Of a stretch of DNA of 64,000 bases, positions 42,929 to 52,559 are shown piece after piece. A program made the translations under genes and the position numbers. How positions within the stretch are numbered: the first letter of the stretch is position 1; each line of letters starts with the position of its first letter. The notes beneath the pieces were generated by a model, which was given only the letters and a program-made list of their open reading frames with translations, was not told where the DNA came from and searched no databases. The DNA comes from KBS-96 sp964247975 (GTDB taxonomy: Bacteria; Acidobacteriota; Terriglobia; Bryobacterales; Bryobacteraceae): positions 46,237 through 110,236 of the forward strand of contig CAXTWH010000012.1 in assembly GCA_964247975.1 (NCBI GenBank). Direction: 5' to 3'.

Positions 42929-43229
42929 TAAATATTACCCTATAAAACTGGATACTATTTCTGCTTACGCTATTCTGCTTCGTTTACTAGTAAAAATTCC
43001 CTAGAAAATTTCCTAAAAAGCAAGCTGGTGATTTTACTTATGTCACTGGTTTAACCTTTTACACTCTAACTACCAGTCGTACCTGCTGGCAACTTAGTTT
43101 TATGGTTGCGAAGTGTCAGCTTTGGAGAATGGAATGGCTTTGTTGAAGAAGTCATTTATCTTTAAGAGCTTTGTTTAGTTTGCTTCCGTTCGCAAGCGAA
43201 CAGCAAATCTTTCCAGGTGATTATGTTGG
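42929..43229. other. AT-rich intergenic region before the GH1-like gene
   Basis: About 300 bases with clearly lower GC than the surrounding genes and no supportable gene on either strand. A hairpin with arms TTTGCT (43179-43184) and AGCAAA (43202-43207) and an inner GTTCG/CGAAC stem lies 23 bases before the GH1-like start and could form in the leader RNA. The promoter for the gene(s) downstream should be here, but no clear boxes were chosen. Confidence 0.4.
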
Positions 43230-44468
43230 ATGTTTAAGCCTTTATTTTCTAGTTTTATACAGGCTGGTTTTGAGTGTTCTACTCATAAAAACGGTAATGG
43301 AAAACGCCTCGATTTAATTGCCTCTACCTATCATGATGCTCATCTGCGCAGTGATTTTAAAGCAGTTCAGGAATTAGGCATTAGAACGGTTCGTGAAGGT
43401 GCGCGCTGGCATTTAATTGAACGCTTTCCTGGGCGATACGATTTTTCCAGCCTTGAACCGCTGTTAGATGCGGCCGCACAAACAAGCACTGAGATTCTTC
43501 TTGATCTGTTTCATTTTGGCTGGCCGGACCATCTCGACATCTTTAGTTCTGGCTTTGCGCCTGCTTTTGTGGAGTTTACTGAGCAGGTTATTTTGTTTTT
43601 AAAGCGGCGCGGGATTTCTCATCCATTTCTGGTTCCGGTGAATGAAATCTCTTTTCTTACCTGGGGCGCGGCGGATGAAGGATTTCTATTTCCTTACGTA
43701 AAAAATCGCGGGCCGGAACTGAAAAGAATTCTGGTACAGGCTGCCATCGGCGCAGCCGAACTGATACGCAATGAGCTACCGGGGGCAAGATTGCTTTGGC
43801 CCGAACCGGTGATTCACATTATTGGCGAATCCGCCGTTGAAAGAAGTGTTCAAGAAGCCGAAAAATATCGGCTTGCTCAATACGAGGCTTGGGACATGAT
43901 TAGCGGCAGGCTAGCTCCTGAACTCGGCGGATGCCCGGAATATCTTGACATCATTGGCGTGAACTTTTACAACCGCAACCAATGGGTGCACAACGTTCCT
44001 GGATGGCTTTCTCGTAGTCACCCGCAATACCGGCATTTCCGCTTTATGCTGGAAGAAGTGTGGAATCGATACCGCCGTCCCATTTTTGTTTCAGAAACAG
44101 GAACTGAAGATGACGAGCGCGCTGACTGGTTCAATTATATCTCCCATGAAGTTGTAGCCGCGCGCGAGTCCGGCATTCCGGTTCATGGCATCTGCTGGTA
44201 TCCGATTTTGAACCATCCGGGTTGGGAAGATGATCGGCACTGCTGCAATGGTTTGCTCGATTATCCCGATGAACAAGGTCACCGATCTGTTTATCATCCT
44301 TTGGCGGAAGCAATCATTTCGTTTCAAAACTCACAAGCCGTCCACGGCTTAGATAGGAATACACAAAATGGCTCAACTCATGACCGATCTCATCTGCTTT
44401 TCTCACCTGCGCTGGACGTTCGTCTTTCAAAGACCTCAGCATCTAATGAGTCGTTTTGCTCGTCATAG
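43230..44468 (+). CDS. GH1-like glycoside hydrolase (beta-glucosidase-like)
   Basis: A 412-residue TIM-barrel protein of clan GH-A. The acid/base is probably Glu139 in LVPVNEIS and the nucleophile Glu289 in FVSETGTE, both at strand ends 4 and 7 as expected. The N-terminal part has TVREGARWHLIE and EILLDLFHFGWPDHLD. It has no signal peptide, so it is cytoplasmic. The catalytic domain ends near residue 370; the last 40 or so residues are encoded within the overlapping glycosyltransferase gene and look unstructured, which suggests the original stop was lost. Confidence 0.8.
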   Translation: MFKPLFSSFIQAGFECSTHKNGNGKRLDLIASTYHDAHLRSDFKAVQELGIRTVREGARWHLIERFPGRYDFSSLEPLLDAAAQTSTEILLDLFHFGWPDHLDIFSSGFAPAFVEFTEQVILFLKRRGISHPFLVPVNEISFLTWGAADEGFLFPYVKNRGPELKRILVQAAIGAAELIRNELPGARLLWPEPVIHIIGESAVERSVQEAEKYRLAQYEAWDMISGRLAPELGGCPEYLDIIGVNFYNRNQWVHNVPGWLSRSHPQYRHFRFMLEEVWNRYRRPIFVSETGTEDDERADWFNYISHEVVAARESGIPVHGICWYPILNHPGWEDDRHCCNGLLDYPDEQGHRSVYHPLAEAIISFQNSQAVHGLDRNTQNGSTHDRSHLLFSPALDVRLSKTSASNESFCSS

Positions 44469-45528
44469 CCGCGTTTTCTTTTTTGAAGAGCCCGTGTATG
44501 AAGGCACAGCAGTAAGGTTAAATCATTCCATCTGCCCCGCTTCCGGAGTGCGTATTATGACCCCCGTGCTTCCGCCTGGCACTGCTCCTGAAGAAGCGGT
44601 GCAAATTCAACGGGATCTGCTGCAAGACATGCGGAAAGAACACGGAATTGAAGATTTCGTTTCCTGGTACTACACGCCGATGGCGTTGAACTTCACCGGC
44701 GCAATGAACCCCAGCTTAACCGTGTATGACTGCATGGATGAGTTATCAGCTTTTGCCGGAGCGCCCACAGCCATGAGGCTCAGCGAACAAGTGCTGTTTC
44801 AAAAGGCAAATCTGGTTTTCACAGGAGGCCGTAGTTTGTATGAATCGAAGCAAACTCAGCACCCTTCCGTCCATCTATTCCCTAGCAGCGTTGACGTTCC
44901 GCATTTCGCTAAAGCGCGCTCCATTAAAAACGATCCGGAAGATCAGCGCAACATTCCGCATCCCCGCATTGGGTTTGCTGGAGTAATTGACGAACGCATG
45001 GATGTTCAACTGCTCGCTCACATTGCGCAAAGCCGCCCGAATTGGCAGATTGTGATGGTTGGTCCGGTTGTGAAAATCGATCCGGCGTCGCTGCCTAAAA
45101 ATCCGAATATTCATTACCTCGGCATGAAAAGCTACAACGAATTACCGGCTTACCTTTCCGGATGGGATGTGGCGATGCTTCCGTTTGCCCAGAATGAATC
45201 GACCCGGTTCATCAGTCCGACTAAAACGCCGGAATACCTGGCAGCAGGGTGCCCGGTTGTTTCCACGCCGATTCGGGACGTGGTGCGCCCTTACGGTGAC
45301 TTGGGTTTGGTGAAAATCGGCAGATCCGGCGAGGAATTTGTTCAGGCTATAGACGGCATCCTGCAGCACGGCATGAAAAAAACCTGGGAAGCGGAAGTCA
45401 GAAGCTTTCTGGAAAATCTATCCTGGGACAAAACCTGGATAAACATGCGGCTGTTAATGGAGGAAAAGCTGTCCATTTCCTTGATGACCAGTGCCCATGC
45501 GGTTGGGCTCGCTGAACCACTGCGCTAA
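44368..45528 (+). CDS. GT-B-fold glycosyltransferase
   Basis: The 386-residue protein starts with LICFSHLRWTFVFQRPQHLMSR, typical of a group of glycosyltransferases often found beside UDP-galactopyranose mutase genes. The donor-binding C-terminal half has PRIGFAGVIDERMDVQLL, the strand VGPVVKIDP and SPTKTPEYLAAGCPVVSTP, as in GT1/GT4-like enzymes. It begins 101 bases inside the GH1-like gene, in another frame; the Met five codons further (44380) is an alternative start. It probably builds a surface glycan together with the ABC exporter that follows. Confidence 0.85.
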   Translation: MAQLMTDLICFSHLRWTFVFQRPQHLMSRFARHSRVFFFEEPVYEGTAVRLNHSICPASGVRIMTPVLPPGTAPEEAVQIQRDLLQDMRKEHGIEDFVSWYYTPMALNFTGAMNPSLTVYDCMDELSAFAGAPTAMRLSEQVLFQKANLVFTGGRSLYESKQTQHPSVHLFPSSVDVPHFAKARSIKNDPEDQRNIPHPRIGFAGVIDERMDVQLLAHIAQSRPNWQIVMVGPVVKIDPASLPKNPNIHYLGMKSYNELPAYLSGWDVAMLPFAQNESTRFISPTKTPEYLAAGCPVVSTPIRDVVRPYGDLGLVKIGRSGEEFVQAIDGILQHGMKKTWEAEVRSFLENLSWDKTWINMRLLMEEKLSISLMTSAHAVGLAEPLR

Positions 45529-45686
45529 ATCTTCCTAATTTTGTTAGCGGAGGTTTGAACAAACGAAGCCAATCCTCCGTTAATTTACTACTCGTAACCA
45601 AGGCCTCAGAATTTTGATTAAATCCTTTTCTTCTTAGAGATATATTCGCCGCAACGAGGACCTAAAGTACAGGCACGGAAACCGAA

Positions 45687-47516
45687 ATGGCGAATCCCCT
45701 CTCGGGATGGGCACGCTCCCCGTTTGGGAGAGTGCTACTTTTGCTCCGGCAAAAGCAAGCAATGACCGTTTGTTTGTTGCTTCTGATCCTGGTTACTTCC
45801 ACTCTTGACATCACAGTTCCTTTCCTCACCCAGCACCTGATTGACGGTATTGTGGGAGCAGTTCGGACGCACCAGAGTTTAGCCCTTCAATCCTTACTCA
45901 CTTCTCTTGCCATCATCTTTTTGTCGGTAGCGGCAACCCGGGTTTTACGATCACTTTACAATTACCGCTTGTTTCAAACCATTGGTGCGCTGGAAGATGA
46001 GATCAAAAGCTCCGCCTTTGAGAACTTTCTCCGGCTCGACGTGGCAGCTCACAAAAGCACCAGCAGCGGCCAGATGGTCGGCTCATTGGATCGCGGCGGC
46101 ACAGCCATCTTTGTGATTCTCTACGAAATACTGGGGCAGAATCTTGTTCCGCCGCTCATCATTTTTGTCGGCGTTTTTGCTTCACTGTTGTTCAAAAATC
46201 CTCCCATTGCGCTGTTTGTGTTTCTGCCGCTTCCTATTTATCTGCTGATTGTGGGGCGCTTTTCGGCGTCCATGCACGAAGTTGAACAAGCGGTGAACCG
46301 CGGTTTTGAAGCAGTCAGCAAAGAATGCTACGACATTGCCAGCAACGTCGGCACCGTAAAGAGATTTACTCAGGAAAAGCGCGAGTCTGCTTTGCAGCGG
46401 AAACTGCTGGAAAAAGCAAGGGTGCCTCAATTCGTCGCCGAGCGCCGGTGGGCTGTGATCGAAAATGTACAAACCATCATTGCCACGCTGGGGCGCGTTA
46501 CGGTCATCGGCTTGGGCGGCTATCTGACAATGCATAACCGCTGTACTATCGGCGAATATGTGTTGTTCTTAGCTTTGCAGGATATGTTATTCGGGCCGAT
46601 GGCGCAGTTATCGATTCTGCTTCCTAAACTGCGGCGCAATTTGGCGCGGGCCGAAGGACTGCTGAAGATATTGGACCAGAAACCGGCGCTCACCGATGCC
46701 GTGGAAGCTCATGCCTTTCATTCCGTGTCCGGCTGCGTCGAATTTAAGCATGTTTCTTTCCGGTATGAGGACGCGGATTTCTGGACGTTCAAAAACATCA
46801 GCTTCACTGTTCCGGCTGGCGCAACGGTGGCGTTGATTGGCCGCAGCGGCACCGGCAAAAGCACTATGATGAATCTGCTGCTCCGTTGTTACGATCCGCA
46901 GCACGGCTCGATTTGCATCGATGGTCTGGACATTCAAGAGGCCACCCAGGAAAGCCTGCGCAAACAGATTGCTGTTGTTCCCCAGGAAGTGGATCTCTTC
47001 TCACGCACTATTGCTGAAAACATCGCTTACGGAACGCCCGATGCCACGCCGGCAGAAATTGAAGCGGCGGCGCACATGGCTTTAGCTCACGAGTTTATTC
47101 AACGGTCTGAGGCTGGCTACCAAACGCCTGTCGGAGAACGCGGCTTGAAACTTTCCGGCGGCGAACGCCAGCGGTTGGGCATTGCCCGCGCTATTCTCCG
47201 CAATCCCCGTATTTTAGTGATGGATGAAGCAACCAGCCACTTGGACACCGAAAGCGAGCATCTCATTCAACGAGCGATGGAGCGGGTGGCGAAAAACCGG
47301 ACCTGCTTCATTATTGCTCACCGTTTGAGCACTGTTCGCCATGCGGATATGGTGATTGTTTTCGGCAAAGGCGGTATTGAGGCCATCGGCACTCACGAAC
47401 AACTCTGGCATGAAAGCGCGACTTACCGCCGTTTGCACCAGCTGCACGAAACTGACGAGCATCAGAGTTCGCCGCATCAACCAGAATATGTTGAAGTATT
47501 AAGCGGCGCAGCTTAG
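45687..47516 (+). CDS. ABC exporter, fused permease and ATPase
   Basis: A 609-residue half-transporter: six membrane helices (ca. 15-325) followed by the ATPase domain with Walker A GRSGTGKST (ca. 385-393), Q-loop VVPQEVDLFS, signature LSGGERQ (489-495), Walker B ILVMDEAT (509-516) and the H-loop IIAHRLSTV. This is the MsbA/multidrug/lipid exporter type and would work as a homodimer. It lies 158 bases after the glycosyltransferase and ends at a good terminator. Export of a glycolipid is plausible from the context only. Confidence 0.93.
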   Translation: MANPLSGWARSPFGRVLLLLRQKQAMTVCLLLLILVTSTLDITVPFLTQHLIDGIVGAVRTHQSLALQSLLTSLAIIFLSVAATRVLRSLYNYRLFQTIGALEDEIKSSAFENFLRLDVAAHKSTSSGQMVGSLDRGGTAIFVILYEILGQNLVPPLIIFVGVFASLLFKNPPIALFVFLPLPIYLLIVGRFSASMHEVEQAVNRGFEAVSKECYDIASNVGTVKRFTQEKRESALQRKLLEKARVPQFVAERRWAVIENVQTIIATLGRVTVIGLGGYLTMHNRCTIGEYVLFLALQDMLFGPMAQLSILLPKLRRNLARAEGLLKILDQKPALTDAVEAHAFHSVSGCVEFKHVSFRYEDADFWTFKNISFTVPAGATVALIGRSGTGKSTMMNLLLRCYDPQHGSICIDGLDIQEATQESLRKQIAVVPQEVDLFSRTIAENIAYGTPDATPAEIEAAAHMALAHEFIQRSEAGYQTPVGERGLKLSGGERQRLGIARAILRNPRILVMDEATSHLDTESEHLIQRAMERVAKNRTCFIIAHRLSTVRHADMVIVFGKGGIEAIGTHEQLWHESATYRRLHQLHETDEHQSSPHQPEYVEVLSGAA

Positions 47517-47553
47517 GTATGGTTGAATTCCAAACTGCCTAGGTCATCTTCAG

Positions 47554-47600
47554 GGCGGGCATTCGCGTTGCAGTTAAACCCGATGCTCGCCTTCTTTTTT
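47554..47600 (+). terminator. Rho-independent terminator of the ABC exporter gene
   Basis: A 10-bp stem (47554-47563 with 47582-47591, two G-U pairs) is followed directly by TTCTTTTTT. It lies 37 bases after the stop codon on the + strand. Confidence 0.8.
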
Positions 47601-47822
47601 AGCTTTCGCTGGCGGCCCTCGTAGACTTACCTTTTGACCCCCGCTGTAACCTTTTAAACCTTCCAAGCATCGTTTCTAATTCACGTGTTGAGTTTATACA
47701 GAAGTATTTTTGTGTTCGAAACCCTCGTTGTCCGGGCGGTTGGCAGCATTCTTACCCTTTGGCCTGTTCTTTTCAAACAAAAACTGACGGTCTTCAATCT
47801 GGCTCAATCCTGAGGTAACTTC
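47601..47822. other. Upstream region of the RND efflux operon
   Basis: With the terminator before it, the gap between 47516 and 47823 is 306 bases. No gene or strong regulatory repeat was seen. It should hold the promoter of the efflux operon; no adjacent regulator gene is present. A possible ribosome-binding site (TGAGGTAA) lies just before the start codon. Confidence 0.4.
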
Positions 47823-50800
47823 ATGTGGATCGTTCATCTCGCTCTACGCCGCCCTTACACCTTTGTTGTTTTTTCCATTCTGGTTTTGTTCCTGGGTGCT
47901 GCCGCCGCCTACGTTACTCCCAAAGATATTTTTCCTTACATCAACATCCCGGTTGTGAGCGTGGTGTGGACTTACAACGGTTTAACGCCTGACGAAATGG
48001 AAAAGCGGGTGGTGACGGTTTGTGAACGCGCCATGACAACCACGGTGAATGATATCGAGCACATGGAATCGGAATCGTATTACGGCGTTTCCGTGATCCG
48101 TATCTTTTTCCAGCCGAAAGCAAAAGTCGAACTGGCCCTTTCCCAGGTGACGGCCATCGTGCAAACCATTCTCCGCGTACTGCCGCCCGGCACTTTTCCG
48201 CCCAATATTCTGAAGTACGACGCTTCGAGCGTTCCCATCGTTCAACTTGGCTTATCAGGCAATGGATTGAGCGAACAGGAACTTTACGATCTGGGCTTGA
48301 ACTTCATTCGAACCCGTTTGGCCACGGTGCAGGGCGCATCGGTTCCGCTGCCTTACGGCGGCAAAGCGCGGCAGATTATGGTGGATCTTGATCCCGACGC
48401 TTTGTTTGCCAAGCATTTGTCGGCCACTGACGTTTCAAACGCCTTAAACGCGCAGAACCTGATTCTGCCTGCCGGCACAGCCCGGGTAGGCAACACCGAA
48501 TATCTGGTGCGCATGAATAGCAGCCCGCAAAGCATTTCCGCCATGAACGATCTGCCGATCCGAGCCGCTAATGGCGCGGTTGTTTACATCAAGGATATTG
48601 GCCAGGTGCGAAACGGCTATGCCGTGCAAACCAATGTGGTGCGCGAAAACGGCAAACGATCCGCGCTGCTGACAGTTCTCAAAAATGGACAGGCTTCCAC
48701 GCTCGATATCGTCAAATCCATTAAGAATTCTATTCCGCGCGTGAAGGCGGGCTTGCCTCCGTCTTTGCAGATTACGCCATTATTCGACCAGTCGATATTT
48801 GTTCAGACTTCCATTAACGAGGTTCTGCGCGAAGCGGGAATTGCCGCCGGTTTAACGGCCTTAATGATTCTATTGTTTTTGGGAAGCTGGCGCAGCACCC
48901 TGATTGTTTGCACCTCAATTCCGCTTTCAATTCTTACGTCCATCATTATTCTGTCTGCCTTGGGCGAAACCATTAATGTAATGACTCTGGGCGGTTTGGC
49001 GCTGGCAGTCGGCATTCTGGTGGATGATGCTACTGTAGAGCTGGAAAATACGCATCGCAATTTAAGCGAGCGCAAACCGTTGGTGCGCGCCATTCTGGAC
49101 AGCGCCAGCCAGGTAGCGGCTCCGGCGCTGGTTTCCACGCTTTCCATCTGCATTGTGTTTCTGCCGGTAGTTTTACTGACCGGGGCGGCGAAGTATTTGT
49201 TTACGCCCTTAGCAATGGCGGTAGTGTTTGCCATGCTTGCCTCCTATTTCCTTTCCCGCACGCTGGTACCCACCATGATGCATTACCTGCTGCCGGCCGA
49301 GGTGCCGCTTTATCAGCAGGCAGAAGGAGGAAAAGAACCGGAAGCCGCTAATAATTGGGTGTGGCGCATTCATGAACGCTTCGATAAACGCTTTGAACAG
49401 ATGCGCGAACGCTACAAAGGGGCGCTTGAATGGAGCCTCGCTCATCGCGCCCTTGTTTTGATCGTTTTCGGATTGTTTGTGGGCGGCTCCTCACTTCTGA
49501 CGCCGATTATTGGACGCGATTTTTTCCCTTACGTGGACTCCGGCCAGATGCGCTTGCATGTGGTCCCGCCGCAGGGAACTCGCATTGAACAAACAGAAGA
49601 GATTTTCGCTTCGATTGAGGATGAACTGCGGCGTATTATTCCCGCTGAACGGCTGGATATGATTCTGGACAATATCGGCCTGCCCAATGGAGGCATAAAT
49701 CTGGCTTTCGGAAACACCGCCACCATTAGCAATTCCGACGGCGACATCCTGATTGCGTTGAAGCCGGGCAAAAAAGAAACACTGGAACTCACCCGCACCA
49801 TTCGCGACAAATTAAGCGCCAAGTTCCCCGAAGAGAGTTTCTTTTTTACGCCTGCCAACATTACGAGCCAGATTCTGCAGTTCGGTCTGCCAGCGCCCAT
49901 TGATCTTCAAATCGTGGGACGGAACCCAGTTAAGAATTACCAGATTGCGATGGACCTGCAGAAAAAGATCGCCGCCATTCCCGGAGCCGTGGACGTCCAC
50001 ATTCATCAGCAGGTATCCTATCCGACGCTCGATGTAAACGTGGATCGCAGCAAAGCGGAGCAGATCGGGCTGCAACAGCGCGATGTTTCCAACAGCATGT
50101 TGATTTCCCTTTCCGGCAGCGGCCAGACTGCGCCGAACCAATGGCTCAATCCCGAAAACGGCGTCAATTACCAAGTGGTTGTGCAGACTCCGCTTTACCG
50201 CATGGATTCGTTTGCCGCGCTGCAACGAACGCCTATTACCTCGCCTGCCGGAAACAGCAGTCAAATTCTAGCTAACCTGGCCAGCATGAAACGCGATACC
50301 TCCACCATTGTGGTGGACCATTACGATGTGCAACCGGTGTTTGATGTTTATGCCGATGTGGACCGGCGCGACCTGGGCGGCGTCGCCAACGAAATTCAGA
50401 AAATCATTAAACAAACCAAAAACCTGCCGAGCGGAACCACGCTTGATCTACGCGGCGAAGTCAGCACCATGCAGGAATCATTTTCTCGTTTGTTGATCGG
50501 AATCGGATTCGCCGTCATCATCGTTTACCTTCTGATGGCCGTGAACTTTCAAAGCTGGCTCGATCCGTTTATTATTCTGACCGCTTTGCCCGGCGCGTTT
50601 TCCGGTATTTTGTGGATGCTTTTTCTGACTCAAACCACATTCAGCGTTCCTTCGCTGATGGGTTCCATTATGACCATCGGTGTAGCCACGGCCAACAGTA
50701 TTTTGCTGGTTGTTTTCGCCAATGATGAGCGCGCCGGCAATAAGAACCAGATAGAAGCTGCCTTATCGGCGGGACACACCCGCTTGCGGCCTGTTTGCAT

Positions 50801-51059
50801 GACCGCTCTCGCCATGATTATCGGCATGCTGCCGATGGCGCTTGCGTTCGGCGAAGGCGGCGAGCAGAATGCGCCGCTCGGGCGCGCCGTCATCGGCGGC
50901 TTGCTGGTGGCGACGCTTTGCACGCTGTTCATCGTCCCGATTATGTATTCCCTGCTGCGAAAGCAAGTGCCGATCAATTTCGATGAAAAAATTGATCGTG
51001 AATACAAAGGCGAGGATGAAAACAGCCAGAAAAATAACGAAAAGAATCAGGAAAAATAA
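47823..51059 (+). CDS. RND-family inner-membrane efflux pump
   Basis: A full-length 1078-residue RND transporter with twelve predicted membrane helices in two halves and two large periplasmic loops. TM4 carries the paired aspartates in VGILVDDATVELENTHRN (proton relay). In TM10 the segment IGVATANSILL aligns with IGLSAKNAIL of AcrB, so the relay lysine is replaced by alanine (Ala957). The RLRPVCMTALA segment precedes TM11. The C-terminus has a charged cytoplasmic tail (Lys/Glu/Asn-rich). It leads a three-gene operon with its adaptor (gap 9 bases) and TolC-type channel. Substrates are unknown. Confidence 0.95.
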   Translation: MWIVHLALRRPYTFVVFSILVLFLGAAAAYVTPKDIFPYINIPVVSVVWTYNGLTPDEMEKRVVTVCERAMTTTVNDIEHMESESYYGVSVIRIFFQPKAKVELALSQVTAIVQTILRVLPPGTFPPNILKYDASSVPIVQLGLSGNGLSEQELYDLGLNFIRTRLATVQGASVPLPYGGKARQIMVDLDPDALFAKHLSATDVSNALNAQNLILPAGTARVGNTEYLVRMNSSPQSISAMNDLPIRAANGAVVYIKDIGQVRNGYAVQTNVVRENGKRSALLTVLKNGQASTLDIVKSIKNSIPRVKAGLPPSLQITPLFDQSIFVQTSINEVLREAGIAAGLTALMILLFLGSWRSTLIVCTSIPLSILTSIIILSALGETINVMTLGGLALAVGILVDDATVELENTHRNLSERKPLVRAILDSASQVAAPALVSTLSICIVFLPVVLLTGAAKYLFTPLAMAVVFAMLASYFLSRTLVPTMMHYLLPAEVPLYQQAEGGKEPEAANNWVWRIHERFDKRFEQMRERYKGALEWSLAHRALVLIVFGLFVGGSSLLTPIIGRDFFPYVDSGQMRLHVVPPQGTRIEQTEEIFASIEDELRRIIPAERLDMILDNIGLPNGGINLAFGNTATISNSDGDILIALKPGKKETLELTRTIRDKLSAKFPEESFFFTPANITSQILQFGLPAPIDLQIVGRNPVKNYQIAMDLQKKIAAIPGAVDVHIHQQVSYPTLDVNVDRSKAEQIGLQQRDVSNSMLISLSGSGQTAPNQWLNPENGVNYQVVVQTPLYRMDSFAALQRTPITSPAGNSSQILANLASMKRDTSTIVVDHYDVQPVFDVYADVDRRDLGGVANEIQKIIKQTKNLPSGTTLDLRGEVSTMQESFSRLLIGIGFAVIIVYLLMAVNFQSWLDPFIILTALPGAFSGILWMLFLTQTTFSVPSLMGSIMTIGVATANSILLVVFANDERAGNKNQIEAALSAGHTRLRPVCMTALAMIIGMLPMALAFGEGGEQNAPLGRAVIGGLLVATLCTLFIVPIMYSLLRKQVPINFDEKIDREYKGEDENSQKNNEKNQEK

Positions 51060-51068
51060 TCGTAGCTA

Positions 51069-52559
51069 ATGGCTGACCATCGAAACGATTCACCCGGTAA
51101 AAACAAACGCCGTTCCCGTATTGCGCTGCTGCTGCTCCTTGGGCTCATTGTGGTGGTTGCTGCCGCGGCTCTGCTCGGCTGGCTGCCGCGCCGGGAGCGT
51201 GAAAAAGAAATCAACCAGAAAGCCAAGGAGGAGAAAAGCGAAATTCCGCGCGTGCAGGCAGTAAGAGTGACGCGTTCTCCTTCCGCCAGCGAGTTGATGA
51301 TTCCGGGAACCACCATCGCTTACACGGAAGCTTATATTTATGCCCGCGCCAACGGCTATCTGGCGAAACGCCTGGTAGATATCGGCGACAAAGTGCAAGC
51401 CGGACAACTGATGGCCGTCATCACCGCGCCCGATCTTGATCAGCAAGTGTCGCAGGCCCGGTCAGCGCTTTCCCAAAGCGAATCGAATTTGAATCAACTG
51501 CAAGCGCAACTGCACTTGGCAAGCCTCACCTGGGAGCGCTGGAAAGTGCTGGTGGCAAAAGGCGTTTTCTCGCGTCAGGATGGCGATACGCAGGAAGCAA
51601 ACTACCGCGTAGCGGAAGCTAATGTCCGCGCTTCCGAAAACACCGTGCAAGGAAATCGGGCAAATCTGGATCGGCTCGTGGTGTTGCAGCAGTATGAAAA
51701 TGTAAGAGCGCCGTTTGCCGGCGTAGTGACGGCTCGCAATGTAGATGTGGGCGCGTTAATCACTGCGCAGGGAACCGGATTGGGTTCTTCCTCGGAAAGC
51801 CAGGGCGGCACACAGATGCCGGCGCAATCCAACAGCGGTGGAACTGCCGGCGCGTCGACCACCGCTGCCAGCCCTTCCACCGGCGGCTCGCAAGGCGGCG
51901 AAATGTTCCGGGTTGCCCAAATGAATCCTCTGCGCGTGCTGGTGTCAGTGCCGGAAAGCTACGCTTCCGCGATTCGGGTAGGGCAGAAAGCAACCCTGCA
52001 CGTTGAAGCCGACCCCAAAGCGGAACCGGTGGCCCGCGTTTCCCGCACCTCGGCTTCGGTAGACCAGAACACCCGCACTCTATTAGTAGAACTGCGCCTG
52101 GATAACAGCCGGGGGCGCTATCTTCCAGGCACCTACGTCACTGTTAGCTTTGTGGATGCCCGCAGCCAGCATCCGATTGTAATTCCAGGCAACGCCATTG
52201 TGGTGCGGGATGCCAAAACAGTGGTGGCCAAAATTCAAAACAATACCGTTCATTTTCAGCCGATTGAGATTGGCCGCGATTACGGCAACGAATCCGAAAT
52301 ATCGAATGGCCTTGCGCCTGGTGATGTGATTGCCGTTGACGTGACTGACGAGGTGCATGATGGCGCAAAAATTGAGCCGCAATTCAAACAGGAGCAACAA
52401 CAGAATGCTGGTGGCGGGCAGAGCGACAAGAAGCCTTCAGGCGCAACCCAATACGGCGAACAAGCTTTAAGCAACCAAACCGGGCAGAGCGGCAAGAACA
52501 TGAGCAGCGGAGGCAAATCGAAATCCGGAAACCAGAACGGCGCGAAGGACCAGAAGTGA
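51069..52559 (+). CDS. RND periplasmic adaptor (membrane fusion protein)
   Basis: The adaptor links the pump to the outer-membrane channel. The 496-residue protein has a membrane anchor at ca. 18-40 (IALLLLLGLIVVVAAAALLGW), a lipoyl half-motif AYIYARANGYLAKRLVDIGDKV, an alpha-helical hairpin (ca. 120-200), a second lipoyl half and a beta-barrel with TLHVEADP and RTLLVELRLDN. Two unusual parts are a Ser/Gly/Thr-rich insert of about 45 residues (ca. 234-278) between the second lipoyl half and barrel, and a Gln/Gly/Lys-rich tail of about 60 residues. It overlaps the TolC gene by four bases. Confidence 0.93.
   Translation: MADHRNDSPGKNKRRSRIALLLLLGLIVVVAAAALLGWLPRREREKEINQKAKEEKSEIPRVQAVRVTRSPSASELMIPGTTIAYTEAYIYARANGYLAKRLVDIGDKVQAGQLMAVITAPDLDQQVSQARSALSQSESNLNQLQAQLHLASLTWERWKVLVAKGVFSRQDGDTQEANYRVAEANVRASENTVQGNRANLDRLVVLQQYENVRAPFAGVVTARNVDVGALITAQGTGLGSSSESQGGTQMPAQSNSGGTAGASTTAASPSTGGSQGGEMFRVAQMNPLRVLVSVPESYASAIRVGQKATLHVEADPKAEPVARVSRTSASVDQNTRTLLVELRLDNSRGRYLPGTYVTVSFVDARSQHPIVIPGNAIVVRDAKTVVAKIQNNTVHFQPIEIGRDYGNESEISNGLAPGDVIAVDVTDEVHDGAKIEPQFKQEQQQNAGGGQSDKKPSGATQYGEQALSNQTGQSGKNMSSGGKSKSGNQNGAKDQK

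Noticed and set aside
42929..43229. tRNA or small RNA gene in the AT-rich gap
   Set aside because: No T-loop or acceptor-stem pairing was found; only a short hairpin near the next gene.
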